Shown: positions 1 to 12,200 of the stretch, one piece after another
Position numbering within the stretch: position 1 is the stretch's first letter
How the letters are laid out: every line of letters begins with the position of its first letter
Assembly: GCF_050948175.1 (NCBI RefSeq)
Contig: NC_135202.1
Span: 7,068,001 to 7,132,000, forward strand
Source of the DNA: Xylocopa sonorina
Lineage: Eukaryota; Arthropoda; Insecta; Hymenoptera; Apidae
Direction: 5' to 3'
DNA length: 64,000 bases
Made by a program: the position numbers and the translations under genes
Notes under the pieces: model-generated
Database searches by the model: none
What the model was told of the DNA's origin: nothing
What the model saw: only the letters and a program-made list of their open reading frames with translations

Positions 1-892
1 CCAAACTCTAATGGAGTTTGTTATCATTTTTCTTAACTTTGACATATTCAATACTTTTTTAGAACAATGTTTTCATAAAAAATACATCTGTTGGTGAATG
101 ATATACAAATTTCATACTTTTTATTATCAGATTCATAGGAATCTGTAAAATTTAGGATGACAAGATGGTGAAATTGCTGTTATCAATAAAAGTATATCAT
201 ATGATATAAAAATAAATGTATAAAATATAAAGCATTGTAATTTATTTTGGCATAATTGCATTATTTTAATATCAATTGTTTCTGCCTGTTTGTATTTAAA
301 ATCATATATCAATTCGTATCATTAAAAATAACATTCCTTACATTTCATCACTTTCAAAAAAATAATTGAACTGTACAACAGTAACAATGTATAATGATTG
401 TCACTTCCTTCTGTTTTTGTATTAGTACAACTTAACACACTCAATCTAAGTTAAACTACATTAAAATATCATAGTCTCGAGCCACTTACATATTTTATAA
501 TATAAAATCAATATTATGTATATATATATATATATATAACAGTCAGCTATCACCTTTCAATTTGTATTTTGGTGTTTAATTCTTCATTTTATGCTTTTTC
601 TATTTTTAATCAATATTATAAAATGTGCCCTTTGCTAACATGTCCTATCTATTACAGTTTTAGGTTTCCCAGCTGAATAAGATGATGTAGTGATAGTTGA
701 ATTAATTTGTGATGCATTCGTAGCTTGTAAAAAGTTAAAAGTTGAATTTAACTCAGAAGACAGCTCTACAATATAAAGAGACAATATCCTTTTTATATCA
801 ATATTTTAACCCATATTTCACTATTTCCCCCCTGAAAACAATTTAAATTTATATACAATTTCAGTAATATCATTTTTTCAAAATAAAACAAC
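1..892. other. AT-rich 3' flank, no gene seen
   Basis: This stretch holds no open frame worth calling. It lies downstream of the stop codon of the minus-strand phosphatase gene and probably includes its 3' UTR. A small perfect hairpin (CAAACTC/GAGTTTG) sits at the extreme left edge, and a TA dinucleotide run occupies about 516-538. Confidence 0.5.
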
Positions 893-1761
893 CTAAACAT
901 CAAATTCTGCACCATCTATCTTTTCATCTGTTATCCATGATATGAAATTTACACATGTTTGAGCATCTAAATACAGAAAGCTCATAAGCATTCCTTCGAC
1001 GTAGCCTAAAGCTAGGCCTGCACCAATATCGATAATATAATGTCTTCTCATTAAAATTCTAGACATGCTCACAGCAAAAACCCACGCTAATAATAGTGTA
1101 AGATAAATATCAGACACAGGCCACAAATATTTAAAGAAGTAAAAAATAAGCAACGAACGAGAACTATGGCCCGATGGAAATGAATACTTATCAGGGCCCA
1201 TTGATAGAGGATCATCGTTAATTGTTGGTCGTCTTCTTCTTGTACCTGCTTTCACTATCGCAACAATAATAACATCTAATAGCAGAGCTAGAAATATAAC
1301 AGTATCAATGGTAATGTTGTAAATTATCTTCATAAAATATTATACTTTTAGATGTATTGGAAATTAGTTGCTCACCTATCATCAAATTAACCTGCATTTG
1401 GTACAAATTCTTATTGTTAAGGATCCAAATTAACGCAAGTAATGATGCTATCCAACATATGCCGTGGCATGATATCTACGCAGGATAGGATTAATTACAG
1501 ATTGAAAATTTGTATAGACGTGAAAAATTTAATACACTCTGTTTAATATTATTCAGACCAAAACAGAAGCATACCTCTAACATTCTGTAATGCATTTTCA
1601 GATGCTTCAAAGGCACTAATTTTTCCGCACATCTTACAAAAGCATTTGTTAGCTTAATGTCCAAGTTTAATATGTTTCTTAACATTGGTGATATTTGTCT
1701 TTTATCACTCTGAAACAAACATTTTATAAATACATGTATTATATGCTTTACTTACAGCCAT
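893..1761 (-). CDS. PLPP6: Phospholipid phosphatase 6-like (polyisoprenoid/presqualene diphosphate phosphatase)
   Basis: A PAP2-superfamily integral membrane phosphatase. Family members remove phosphate from presqualene, farnesyl and geranylgeranyl diphosphates, usually at the ER or nuclear envelope. Reading the minus strand, coding exons are 1709-1575, 1475-1392 and 1327-893, all joined in phase 0. The three PAP2 catalytic motifs are present in the last exon: KAGTRRRRP (K-x6-RP), PSGHSSR, and SRILMRRHYIID (SR-x5-H-x3-D). The middle exon gives ISCHGICW followed by a hydrophobic membrane segment, as in the vertebrate protein. The start is unsettled: an ATG at 1718 continues the first exon directly (MFQSDKRQIS), or ATG-GCT at 1761-1756 is spliced over a 46-base intron (GTAAGT...TTTCAG) to give MASDKRQIS. 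Total length is about 220 residues, short next to human PLPP6 but with the core complete. The intron before the last exon is 64 bases. Confidence 0.85.
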
Positions 1762-2147
1762 AGTATATATTATAATATACTTTTACTACTAGGTATGTAA
1801 GATATAAGTTAAAATGTTTGTTAGTTGACACATTCAACATTTTAATATTTTTTATAAAAATAAAGTAAGCTAAAATTGGATACTAGAAAAGATACCTTGT
1901 CCATAGTGTATTAAAAATAACGTACTTGTACTAAATATCAGCAATTTTTATCAGAAATATTGTCAGCACTAAAGTATGGCATTTATAATCTTACACTGCT
2001 GTTATCTATGAGTACATTCATGTTACCTATATGTATATTATCAGATATTAAAGGGATACAGTCTATATATTCCATTTACAAAAAGTCTAAATACTATGTT
2101 GACAAAAATTACTTGAGGCCATTCTCAAAGAGGGCGACACGTGCGGC

Positions 2148-3580
2148 AAAAAAATTCGAACAGTTTCAAACCGATAATTGTTTGGTCTCGTTATATTGCG
2201 ATCTCGTGTCGTTTCATCTTAATTATCGTAAATTTCAACCACAGCTTGACGCTGCTTTAAGTTTTGCGGATAAAATGAATATATAAGTTTTTCATTCACT
2301 AAACAATGGATAAATGAGAACGAAAGGAAATTAGCAGGTAAAAATTAGAAGTAACGTACAATAGTCAAAGTATCAGAGAGATATCTGGTTTGTAAATTGA
2401 TCAATGAATTAAACATTTCTTATTTCGACGACTATTCGATTAGATTACCCAAGTTACTCGAATACCTCGAAATATTCTACAGTTTGATATTTCATTTCGT
2501 ATGATCTGATTTGTTACCCAATTATTAGCCTAATAAAGTTAGACAAAAAACAAGCTGTCGAGGAAACTGAAACTTTTTTTACAGATACTTGCGACAGTTT
2601 ATTACATATGAAATAATCTGCATTTACTTGTACTATAACTTGTTATCTTGTAGGAAACATACTCGCAGTATACCGTAAGTAACCAGGAGCAATGTAGCAG
2701 GGAACATAATGCATGATCACACAAGCAGAGTGACAATGCCATGAGTGACAATGTGATTTCGTGCCAAAAGATATGGAATTGGAACTTCTTTGTGATCAAT
2801 ATTTGCAGAAGATTATGACACAGTTGATTTTAAAAAAGAAACAAGAGGAGACAGAAAAATCGTTTCTGTCACAGTTAGCGAGAATAGATAAGGAATATGA
2901 TCGTAATGAAGAGAAATTATTTAAGTTGAAAACTAGAGAATTGGATATAATAAATTTAACCAAAATACAGGATGATACTAATTCATAACTGTCAGATGTA
3001 AAAGCTGATACTAGTAAGTCATGTGCAGGATATCATTTTCCTGAGATGGCATACTTTTTATAAAAATTAATATTTGTTTTGATTGTAGAAAAAGAAGATA
3101 TTGAAACAGTAAAAAATATTTTATTTCAATTATGTAGCCTTCTGCAACCGTTAGATGCACTTCCTCTTGATAACATAATACTTCCCGATACACCTGAAGA
3201 GTAGGAAAAAATGTGGAGGATGTTAAAATTATGTTGAGAGAAAAATGAAACATATCAAAGTATTAACAGTGATTTAGAAGAGTTTGCAAGTACTTTTAAT
3301 GATGTCCAAGATCATGAATAAAGGTATTTGAAATAGCAAAATTTTTATTCCTATGATAGTTATATCATGTAATTATTATGTTTTTAGATTGGAGAAAGTG
3401 CTTCATACTTTACAAGGTCTTGTATTGAAAAGTGCATCTATGTCTCTAATGCAAAACGACGATTAATAGATACGAAATGGTGTGTTACATTTAAAATTCG
3501 AAATATTTGACACAATTAAGTATTATCAAGTAATATTTTTGTAATAAAACATTAAATCAAAATATTCTATTACCAATTTT
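2148..3580 (+). repeat. Inverted segmental duplication, copy A (partner 37793-39209, minus)
   Basis: By eye, this block aligns with the reverse complement of about 37793-39209 from an AAAAATTCGA match (2150s) to TATTACCAATTT (3570s). Shared landmarks include TTTCAAACCGATAATTGT (2163), AATTATCGTAAATTTCAACC (2221), TTAGCAGGTA (2331), CTTGTACTATAA (2629), the whole coiled-coil ORF, and GTAATAAAACATTAAAT (3541). Introns are kept, so this is a DNA-level duplication and not a retrocopy. Exon blocks match at roughly nine positions in ten; flanking and intron DNA is more diverged. Copy B has lost, or copy A gained, about 26 bases near 2190-2217. Confidence 0.85.
2306..3466 (+). pseudogene. Decayed duplicate of the coiled-coil gene at 37969-39066
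   Basis: This block carries every recognisable exon of the minus-strand gene at 38-39 kb but with disabling changes. The counterpart of the start exon reads ATG-GAT-AAA-TGA. The long exon is open at 2761-2988 (QYLQKIMTQLILKKKQ...) but meets a TAA where the intact copy has CAA-CTG. The next exon (about 3090-3330) has TAG after PDTPEE, then TGA, plus a deletion of about 30 bases relative to the other copy. The last exon (about 3388-3466) still reads LEKVLHTLQGLVLKSASMS. Intron positions with their GT and AG are retained. The 228-base open stretch at 2761 is therefore a remnant and not a gene. Transcription from it remains possible. Confidence 0.85.
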
Positions 3581-4424
3581 TGGTATTATTCTCATATTTA
3601 ACGTAGGAAACATATGTAGATAAACTTGTAACCTATGTTTAATGACTTATTTTATTAACTAATACTATTCCACATAGGATAATTCGTACAATAAGCAAGA
3701 GGTCGCCATATTCTGGAATTTAATTGGAGCATTGTAATTATTAATCAGTAGCCGGCAACACATTGGCGATTATACTAAATTGCTTGACTGAATGAGAGAG
3801 GTATAATGAAATGAAATGTCACGAAAAGAGAAATAATTACTTTTTCCGATTTAACGAAGAATATGTATCTCTATAAACTTCAGGATACACCGTGCAGCTT
3901 CGAACGATGATAGCGCTGTCGACGGAATTTCTTTGAAATCACATCGTATACGCTGATTGGCGAGTTAGAAGATGGGGCTGGAGTCGTATGTACGCATGAC
4001 CGCGACCTTTCGCCATATTTAATTTTTCCCAAATTTTGCGAGTCGACGTTGCGAAGGAAATCGAAAGAACAAGGATCAGTCACGAGCGAACGACCAATTT
4101 AATCAAGCCGAATAGACAGCCGTGGATCGTTCTCATTTGATAAGCGGATGGTGATCGAGATGGAAACAACGCGGCGCAGGTCGCGTAACTCGCATGCATC
4201 CAACCCCCGCGGATTTTTCCTCGCCCGCGCGCGATTTTATTCTGCGCATGGAAAGCAATTTTGCCCAATCATAAATAGGGCTATTGTGGGGGGATGGTGT
4301 ATGCTGCTGGCGCATTTCATACATCCGAGTGTAATGGTAACCAGATAGAGGCGTCGCGCGGGGCTATCGGCCGGTTAGCATCGTAAATACTTACTATTTA
4401 CTTCCGCTGAAAAATTTCCTCTTC

Positions 4425-4600
4425 TTTTACTCTCGTTCTTTTTCCCTTCTTCCGTTTCACCCCTATCTTTCTTGTACCGTTTTTTTTCCTCCTCCAGTTT
4501 TCTATCTATCTCTGTCTTTCCTATGCCTATTTCTCTCTCTCTTTCTCTCCCGTCTCTCTCCCTCTCTTTTTCTCTTCCCTTCTCTCTTCCTCCTGCGCGC
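4425..4600 (+). repeat. CT-rich polypyrimidine tract
   Basis: An imperfect run of TCT/CTCT units on the plus strand, interrupted by short mixed stretches. The mirrored frames give artificial Ser/Leu or Glu/Arg peptides that should not be read as genes. Confidence 0.8.
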
Positions 4601-4889
4601 TGTATTTTTTTCTCGCGGCGTGGAAAGCTTACGTATGACGTACTCTGTGCACGGAACGGAAGTAACGCAGCGTGATGCACGACACGTCTGACGCGCGCGC
4701 GCTCTCTCTCTCTCTCTTTTACGTATCTATGTGTATGTGTCGCAGTAAATCCCGTTTGTGCGTGTAACGTACGTACGGTCGAGCGAGTGATCTGTGACGT
4801 CAGTGGTCCGATCGGTTGTCACCTGTCAAGCCAACGTATCTTTCGTCTTACCTCGACAGTCTCGCTCATTCACATTTCTCTGTGTATCG

Positions 4890-4976
4890 TAATCTCTCTC
4901 TCTCTTTCTCTCTCTGTCTTCCTCTTCCTCTCTCTCTCTCTCTCTCTCTCTCTCGTTCTCTCTCGCTCTTCCATCT
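4890..4976 (+). repeat. (CT)n microsatellite
   Basis: A nearly pure CT dinucleotide repeat of about 85 bases, with a longest uninterrupted stretch near 4930-4953. A shorter CT run lies at about 4702-4719, next to GCGCGCGCGC. Confidence 0.9.
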
Positions 4977-7900
4977 ACATGTACACGCGCACACACTCGT
5001 ACACACATTGCGATCCCTAAACCACATCTCTATCCCTTGCTCTCTTACTTTTGCTCTCTCTTTTATTCCATTGCACTCATACCAGCCAGCCTCGTGCCGA
5101 CCACGCAATCCGATCCATTTCCCTCCCCTGTACTGTCTCCCTCTGCTCCGCGAGTACCACCAACTAACCCCCTCTCTGCTTAACCCTCGCGGTTCTCCCC
5201 TTCTCCTCTCTTATCCTGCCGTTTCTTCCGTCCACCCACTTTGTACCCCTATTTCCACCCGGCCACCCTCTTCTTCCCTCTCATCGTTATGCCAGCTTCC
5301 ATCCTTGCCCACCCATTTTCTCTCACTCTTTTCGGTGGTGGAACCAGTGGCGTAGCCGTACAGTGGTAACTCTCCTCGCTGGAAGACGAAATATTTTCAC
5401 TCGTCGCGGGACAGATATCACCCCCACGAATGAACGATGTTACTCGAAACTCTGATTCGTAAGGGATCCTGTTCGAAGGGAAACAGCCAAGAGAAACGAT
5501 CGTCTGGTAGAGAAAGAGGTAGAAGGTAGCATCGTGTATAGAGAGAATCGAAGAATCGTATCGGTACGAACGGCGTACGAGAATGAAAGAGTCGAGAGAC
5601 AGATGGGAAACGGCGGATAGCCAGGCTACACCATTGGTCAGTAGCGTGTATCTCTCTATTCGTCCATCTCTTTCGAGCTGCCAAAGTGCTCTCTTTTCGC
5701 GGCCTTCCCTTCCACGCTGTCCAGGCTGGTAGCTGCCACCCCCGCGCGCGCGGTTCGCCCTTCCCGGTCGCCTCTCTGTCGGGCCGAAAAGCGAGCCTTT
5801 GAAGCAACGGGAGCGCGACTACCACCCGTACCCACCGGCACCAGCCCTCTCTCCAACCCCTCACTCGCGCGTTGGTCGCCGGGCTGCCACCCACCGATAT
5901 ACACCCCGCTCGCACCGCTCGCCGCGACGACCGCAGACACAAAAACAATAACAAATCGATTCGCGAGGGCAATGGGAAGGGGTCAGCGAGAGGTAGAACG
6001 ACGAAGAAGAGAGGCAGAGTAGAGGGAGGATGGCTGTACCGTACATCTCTTTCTCTCTCTTTCTCTGTCTCTTGGCTCTCCCTTCGTCTCACCCCGCTAC
6101 TCTTTCCCTCGCCTTCTCCCCGTACCCCTTTCTGGATATTGTATAGAGAACGTTATGCTAAAGTATGCATACACGAGGGTCGGTCCAATGGTCAGGAATC
6201 TCGCGAGTTCGTTCTGCGGCAGCACGTATCCGGACGTATTTCTCCGTACCAACCCCGCCGTACGCTGCCGTCTCGTCAGAGAGGATCCGCGTGCACGTTA
6301 AACTCGCGCACCGGCGGTACTGCGTAACTTCCGGTCGACCGGCGGTCCTGACAGGAATCGGCTGTGTTTCTTCCTACCGTACATAGAATAGAACCGGGTG
6401 AAACGTGCCCGTTTCTGGGGGATGATTTACCGTAATGACGATCGGCCTGAATCGTGGTAGGCCACCGGACGGGCATCCGTAAGGAATCTTTTATTACGTT
6501 TATTTCGTTTATCATCCGTTCGACGTTTTTATGTACACGGACACCGTTCACGCTTCGGATGTCCCTTCTTTCTGTTCGGCTGCTCTATCGGCTTGTTTGC
6601 TCGCTTATGCATTAGCAAACATCCCTGCGATTTCTCCCTTTGATGTTCACACGATCGGTTCTCGAGTATGGTTTATTCGTGATTTCCTTCGTTGACAAGC
6701 TTCATTTTAACATCTCTTTTTTATGTTTTAGCGGTTCTGGACCGCTTTGTTTCTTTTTCTAATTTAGTTTTTTATTGCCAAAGTTGTTGTGAACTTTAGT
6801 TTTGCATGCTCTATCTGTCTTTCTATCTTCCTTTGTTCGATTTCATGCAATTTTTTAATGTTAATATGCTTCTTTTTAATCAGATTCTTCTTATGTCATA
6901 TTACAACTATTAAGCTGCTCGCAGTAGTTATTAGAACTAGTTGTTTATTTAATGCGTTTCAGTTGGAATTTCTGTTTGATGTTCTTGTCACGTAAAAAGT
7001 GGTAGAAATCAGAAGTTTCGATCTCGAGAGACTTGATATCTTAAATTGAAACGGAATTTTGCTCGGTCTCACGCGCAGTGCAGATCTCTTGTTCGGAATT
7101 ACCGATTCCCACGATTGAATATCGCATTCCTTGGGATTACAGTACCGCGGTTTGCATTTCGTTTCGTAAAAAGATTGTTCTGATATCTGTTCATTTAATT
7201 TTTACAATTGTACCACTCTACTTAACTTTATCCACGTTTCTCGCATTATCATTACACTTCACGCTTTGTCAAATTCCGTTCTTTTTCCGCGTACTACACT
7301 TTTTTACGCGAGGCAATCTTGGCTCCATTATTTCCCGTCGGAAATGAACGCGTTGCATTTGTTTAAATTACAACGCGGTGGGTCCAATATTTTCGTGTTT
7401 ATCGCCGCGGAGGATATATGAAATAGTTAACAAAAAAGAGAGGCCAATTTCGCGGATTCGTGCATCGAAATTCAGTATTTATGTCCATCGTGTGACGCAA
7501 TTCCGGTTGGAAATTATTCCGGGAACATTACCCGCGGAAAGAAACGGAAATTCGATGGATGTTACTTGAATAGAATATTTGTTCGCATTATCGACACTTG
7601 ATTTATGGGATAATACGCAGAACACCGCAAATGACAGCGACAAATAATATATTTCCTCATTTCGGTGCACCCCCGTTTCGTTCGTCGAACGAGCCCGACG
7701 TGTGCACCGGCGAATCGATAAATTATTTAACAAATAATCTCGTCTTCGCAGGATATTTTTAATTAATTCGCTGTTATTAAACCGACGCAGAATCGCGAGC
7801 CCGGTCTCAATAGCAGGAGCAACGATACCGGACGAACGATCGGCCGATCAGCGTAAACAAGCGAAATTTCCGTCTTGTGTCCGCGACTGGAACGTCCGAT

Positions 7901-9273
7901 CGATGAACATATTAACAGACATATTTGCAGTGTTATTTTTACGTAAATTCGCTCGACGGATGAACGAACAGCGGCGGGGATAGGTCAGGAACCGGGGAAA
8001 TTGGAAGCACTCCGGTTCGTTTGGACATTTTTAAACGGGAACGGTCATTAAAATGATTACTGTTTTCCCCTGGACGGTTCCGCGTATATAATGAGCGCCG
8101 GTACACCAACTTCCGCGAATAATGAGTTCTGAACTCGTTCATCGTCGTCCCTATTTATTAAACATTATAAAACACGCTGCGATTAAATGCCGCGCGTCCG
8201 CCGAAACTCCGTATCAGAGTTGGTGCGCGCCGCTTTGTATTTTTAACGTTACGGAATAAAGATTTGAAGAGGGACAACGGTTCGCTCGAGTCGCGTTTTC
8301 CTCATCGCGGCTAAATAACAAGTGGAAACGTGGTCGAGGCGAGTTGGGAAGAGATCCGTTCTTCTCGACGACTAATTACAAACGGAATTAAAGGAACGAT
8401 TTGAACGGGGATCGCGGCACGGTTCGTGCTCCCCCGGCTTTTATCGGGCAATTTTCGATATTTTCGCGTACGTTTTCATACCGACAAATGCAATTTTCCC
8501 ACCTACTTTGATCCCCGACGCTTTGACGGGCGACGTCGACTGAAATTGTACACGCGTCCCCGTATCTCATTAGGAAAATCTATTGTAATTCCCCTTTTGT
8601 CGTCGACGCGATCGCGAGCGTTCCCGCCGCGGTGAAAATTATCTTTGTTAATTTATTAAGTATCACGTCGACGCCGCGGCACGTGAGAGCAAACGTATTA
8701 ACGCGTACGCGATAATTACGAGTCCATTGTGCAGAAGCTTCCAATTATTTCCAACGGTTATCGGACGGCTTCCGTTAAGTCCCCTCGTTTCCACCGGTCG
8801 CACTCGTTTCTTCGGAAACCGACGGCGTTCCTTAACCCTCGAACCAATTCACGAGGACAGGAAGGACCAAAGGAACGAGGAGACCGTCTCGAAACCTACA
8901 TACATGCGCGACTTATTAAAGATCGGTCTATTTTAACGTTGGTCGCGTAATCTCATCTATCTTTCATCGGAGTCGAGATTTAACCAGCCCTCCGTCGTCG
9001 GAGGGATGCAGATTGGAAGGATCGTGTCGTAGTGGAGGGGCGAAAACAATGAATATCGCCTTTTCCATTATCCCGTTCCCTATTTTAAGCTCCCCTGCAA
9101 CAACTTATTGGCGAAAGTTTGAAAATAGTCTATCCGCGACGTTCAAGTGGGGCGTCTGATTAGAATTGAAATCGTATACCTCGGTCCCCGTGGCTCGGAA
9201 CATCGGGCAGGGACAGTTTCGGGCACGCGTCTTGGTGGAGTGTATCTCGTCGAGCAACGTTCCTGTGTTCCAG

Positions 9274-12200
9274 ATGGAATATGGGATCTGGAGTCTTCAC
9301 GCCGCGGGTGAACTTTGGGGTGACCCGCGTCTCGCCCGAAGGCATCCGATTCTGCCGCCAACCGCGACGCAGCTGCTGCCGAGGGCCGCGTTCGCCCTGA
9401 GCAGCCTCCACAGGCCGGATATGGTGCCGTTGCCGTTGACTTCCGCTGGCCCGCTCTACGGGCCCATGGAGCTTGTCACGAAACGCGAGGGCGAGAGGGA
9501 CGGGGTTAAGAAGGAGGACGCTGAAGAGGAGAAATACGACGACAACGAAGGGAACATCGAAAGAGCTGACGAAAACGATAACGAGGTATGGCGGGTCGAG
9601 ACTCTTTTCCTTCTTTTTTACTATTACTCGTTATTCAGAAAATATCCATTCATTTCGTTCCTTTTTATAGCGATATAGGAACATCTGATATTCGTATCAA
9701 TTGAGATAACAGTTTGGAAACAGAATTTATGTTTAACAAGTTCGATTAGAGGGAAACACTATTTTTTTCTTAGATCGGTAAGAGAACTTAAATATCGACG
9801 ATATGATTTCAGAAGGTTGGTAGAGTCGATTTTTTAATATCAGTTTCAGAAAAAAGATTTTACGTGCAAATTTTATAATGGATTTTTATTTTTTTTTAAC
9901 TTATATCTAGTTCTGGAAGGAGTACCTCCCCAACGATCAGTACTTTCTTGTATATCCTAAGTTCTCTCGAAGCATGTGCCAAAATTCACAAGCATAGCAA
10001 GTAGTGCCATCAAGAGACACAGAGAACACTTTTTGCCACTCGGTGTCTCTTGATTAAGCCAACTACGTCGCTGGTATAATGCCAGGAAACTTTCTCGGAA
10101 GTAAAGTCCAAGTTTACACCGGAAACTATTTCATTTGCAAGTTAGACCAAAGACGTAATGAATTTTTACACGATCGCGCAGACTTCTGTACCAAAAGAAA
10201 GCAACGACAATGAGGATGCCGGGGAGGAAAGCGACACCGGAAGTACGAACAGCTCGCACCGTTCGGCCAACAATAATCTACCAGCAAAGTTACTCGATCC
10301 CATGGCCTACTTGACTTTTGACAAGGTTTGTCTTAAGTTAAGCTTCTTAAGTTAGCTTTTTTCAATATTCTAATGCTAGAGTAATCAATCGTTATTTGAT
10401 TTATTCCAAAGAAGTTGCTAGAATCAGCTTAAAGTATGTTTCGTGTTTCAAAGGGCCTAACAGTTCATTTTTTGACGTTATTTGTCTCTGTATCACGACA
10501 CAGACATGCAATAACCAGTTACTTTTGCAACAGGAAGGAACAGTTACTCCGGTTCTAAATGGCTGGGTCCTCGGCGCTTACACCGCCATGCTTGGAAGAC
10601 TTTCAGCGGCGACCGCGGCCCTCGAGGCTACAGAAATCCCAAACATTCCGTCAGACAGCGACTCCGAGAGCGAACATTCGTCCTACACCGAAAAGTAAGC
10701 TCTCATCCAGTTATCAATCCCTTTTTTCAACCTGGACGGTGTAACACTGAAATGTTCTTAATATGTTCTCTGGTCTCTTCTCATTAAAATTTCTCGTGTA
10801 TACCTGCATGATAAATCAAAAGGAGAAGACGTTCGAGATGACGAGCGCAACGCTTTTACTTAACACACCACGGAATCGATAAAACGAGACCAATGAATCT
10901 CAAACAGCAAATCTTCCTGCCTGCTCAACAATGCGAGCGCGTTTCTAATATTTCAAAAATTCAAAGATATATGGCGTCGTAAATCAACAGCTTTGAAGGA
11001 TATCGACCAGCGTTGAGTTACGACCGATCTATGAACAACGATTACGAGATTTGGAAAAAGAAGAATGCTGTTTTTCATCCTCTAGAATTCTTCGTATAGA
11101 ATGGTTCTGTGTTAAGACAAGTATCTTTTTTTATTGGGGATAATATTATATAGACTGAATCATTTGACATGGATCATTTATGGATATACCAACACTCTTA
11201 AAAATATTACTTTTTCATAAGAAGCTGGAATATCACTTTGTAGTTTTAATAGAGCATCGCATATTTTATTATTTGCATTACTTAACATTGCAGTAATATG
11301 TAAAGTAATAGCAGTTACTACTTTCAACTTCATTAATTTTGCAAATTAGTCAGTGTTGTTTAATTGAACAGAAATAAAGTTTTTAATGACTTTTCAGGTC
11401 TCGAGGAAGCAGTCCAAATGTTAGCAACACGCATCGCGGTTACTCCTGCGGCTCTTGCGACGTGGTTGCGCCGACGAGGCCGGCTTTGCGAAAGCATATT
11501 GTGGATTGTCATCCACCCATTCCCAGCACAGAGACTGGAGAAACGAAAAGTTGTCCGTCCTCGGGCTGTGACTTCACCACGAGTAGCAGATGCGAGATGG
11601 AGACTCATGTGGCTGCGCATGTAGCGCAGGGGATGACACCCACCGGGAAGAAGAGATCTCTTGCATTGCAACGCGTCAGGTATAGGTACTTAACACTTGC
11701 TTCAACTACTGTACCTATATCGTCGAACGTTGCATTACTTTCAACTCAATGAGCGTAAACCACTATTTTATGGAACATTAATGTTATATCTTTCCTTTCA
11801 ACGATAGGAAATAAAATATTAATTTATCAGAAATTTAGTTAGAAAAACCAGAGTAGAATGAATAAATGTGTACGACAATTGATCTAGCGTACAAGTAATG
11901 CAACTTCGTCTTCCATTAAGTTCAGCTAAGTAGTTCCTACTCTTTGTACTGTTCGGTGCGTAGATACGAGAGGGAAGAGTATCGATGCTCGTTGTGTTCG
12001 TACGCGTGCACCATCGAGAAGGCGTTCCAGAGGCATTTGAGGGCACACGCGAAAGGCACCGCGCCAGAAACAAGGGTAAGCTGCGCGGTTTGCGGCGCGG
12101 ACAGGTCATCGGAGGTCGACCTGAGCAGGCACATGAGGAGGCACCGCGACGACCGATACTTCTGCTGCGACATTTGCATCTTTCGCACGGTACAATTGAA

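Larger units (their letters stand above)
3581..9273. other. CpG- and CT-rich non-coding region, probable promoter/5' UTR of the zinc-finger gene
   Basis: Many overlapping ORFs occur here on both strands, but all are low-complexity or GC-driven shadows (Ser/Leu/Arg-rich), with no domain or plausible splice chain. About 3.9-6.4 kb is much richer in G, C and CpG than its surroundings and holds long polypyrimidine runs, which resembles an insect promoter or 5' UTR region. The nearest downstream gene on the same strand starts at 9274, just after a TTCCTGTGTTCCAG acceptor, so an upstream non-coding exon is expected somewhere here. No transcription start could be fixed. Confidence 0.35.

Noticed and set aside
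1960..2286. 108-codon ORF as a real gene
   Set aside because: Its 3' part is duplicated promoter DNA with a frame-breaking indel in the other copy, and no family was recognised. Kept only as a finding.
2761..2988. 75-codon coiled-coil ORF as an independent gene
   Set aside because: It is one exon of the decayed duplicate, truncated by a stop absent from the 38-kb copy.
4816..5355. 179-codon Ser/Leu-rich plus-strand ORF
   Set aside because: It is a translation of the CT microsatellite and flanking pyrimidine tracts.
5418..6092. 224-codon minus-strand ORF
   Set aside because: It is rich in Arg, Ser and Leu, lies in a GC- and CT-rich zone, overlaps several other ORFs on both strands and shows no domain. 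Best explained by composition.
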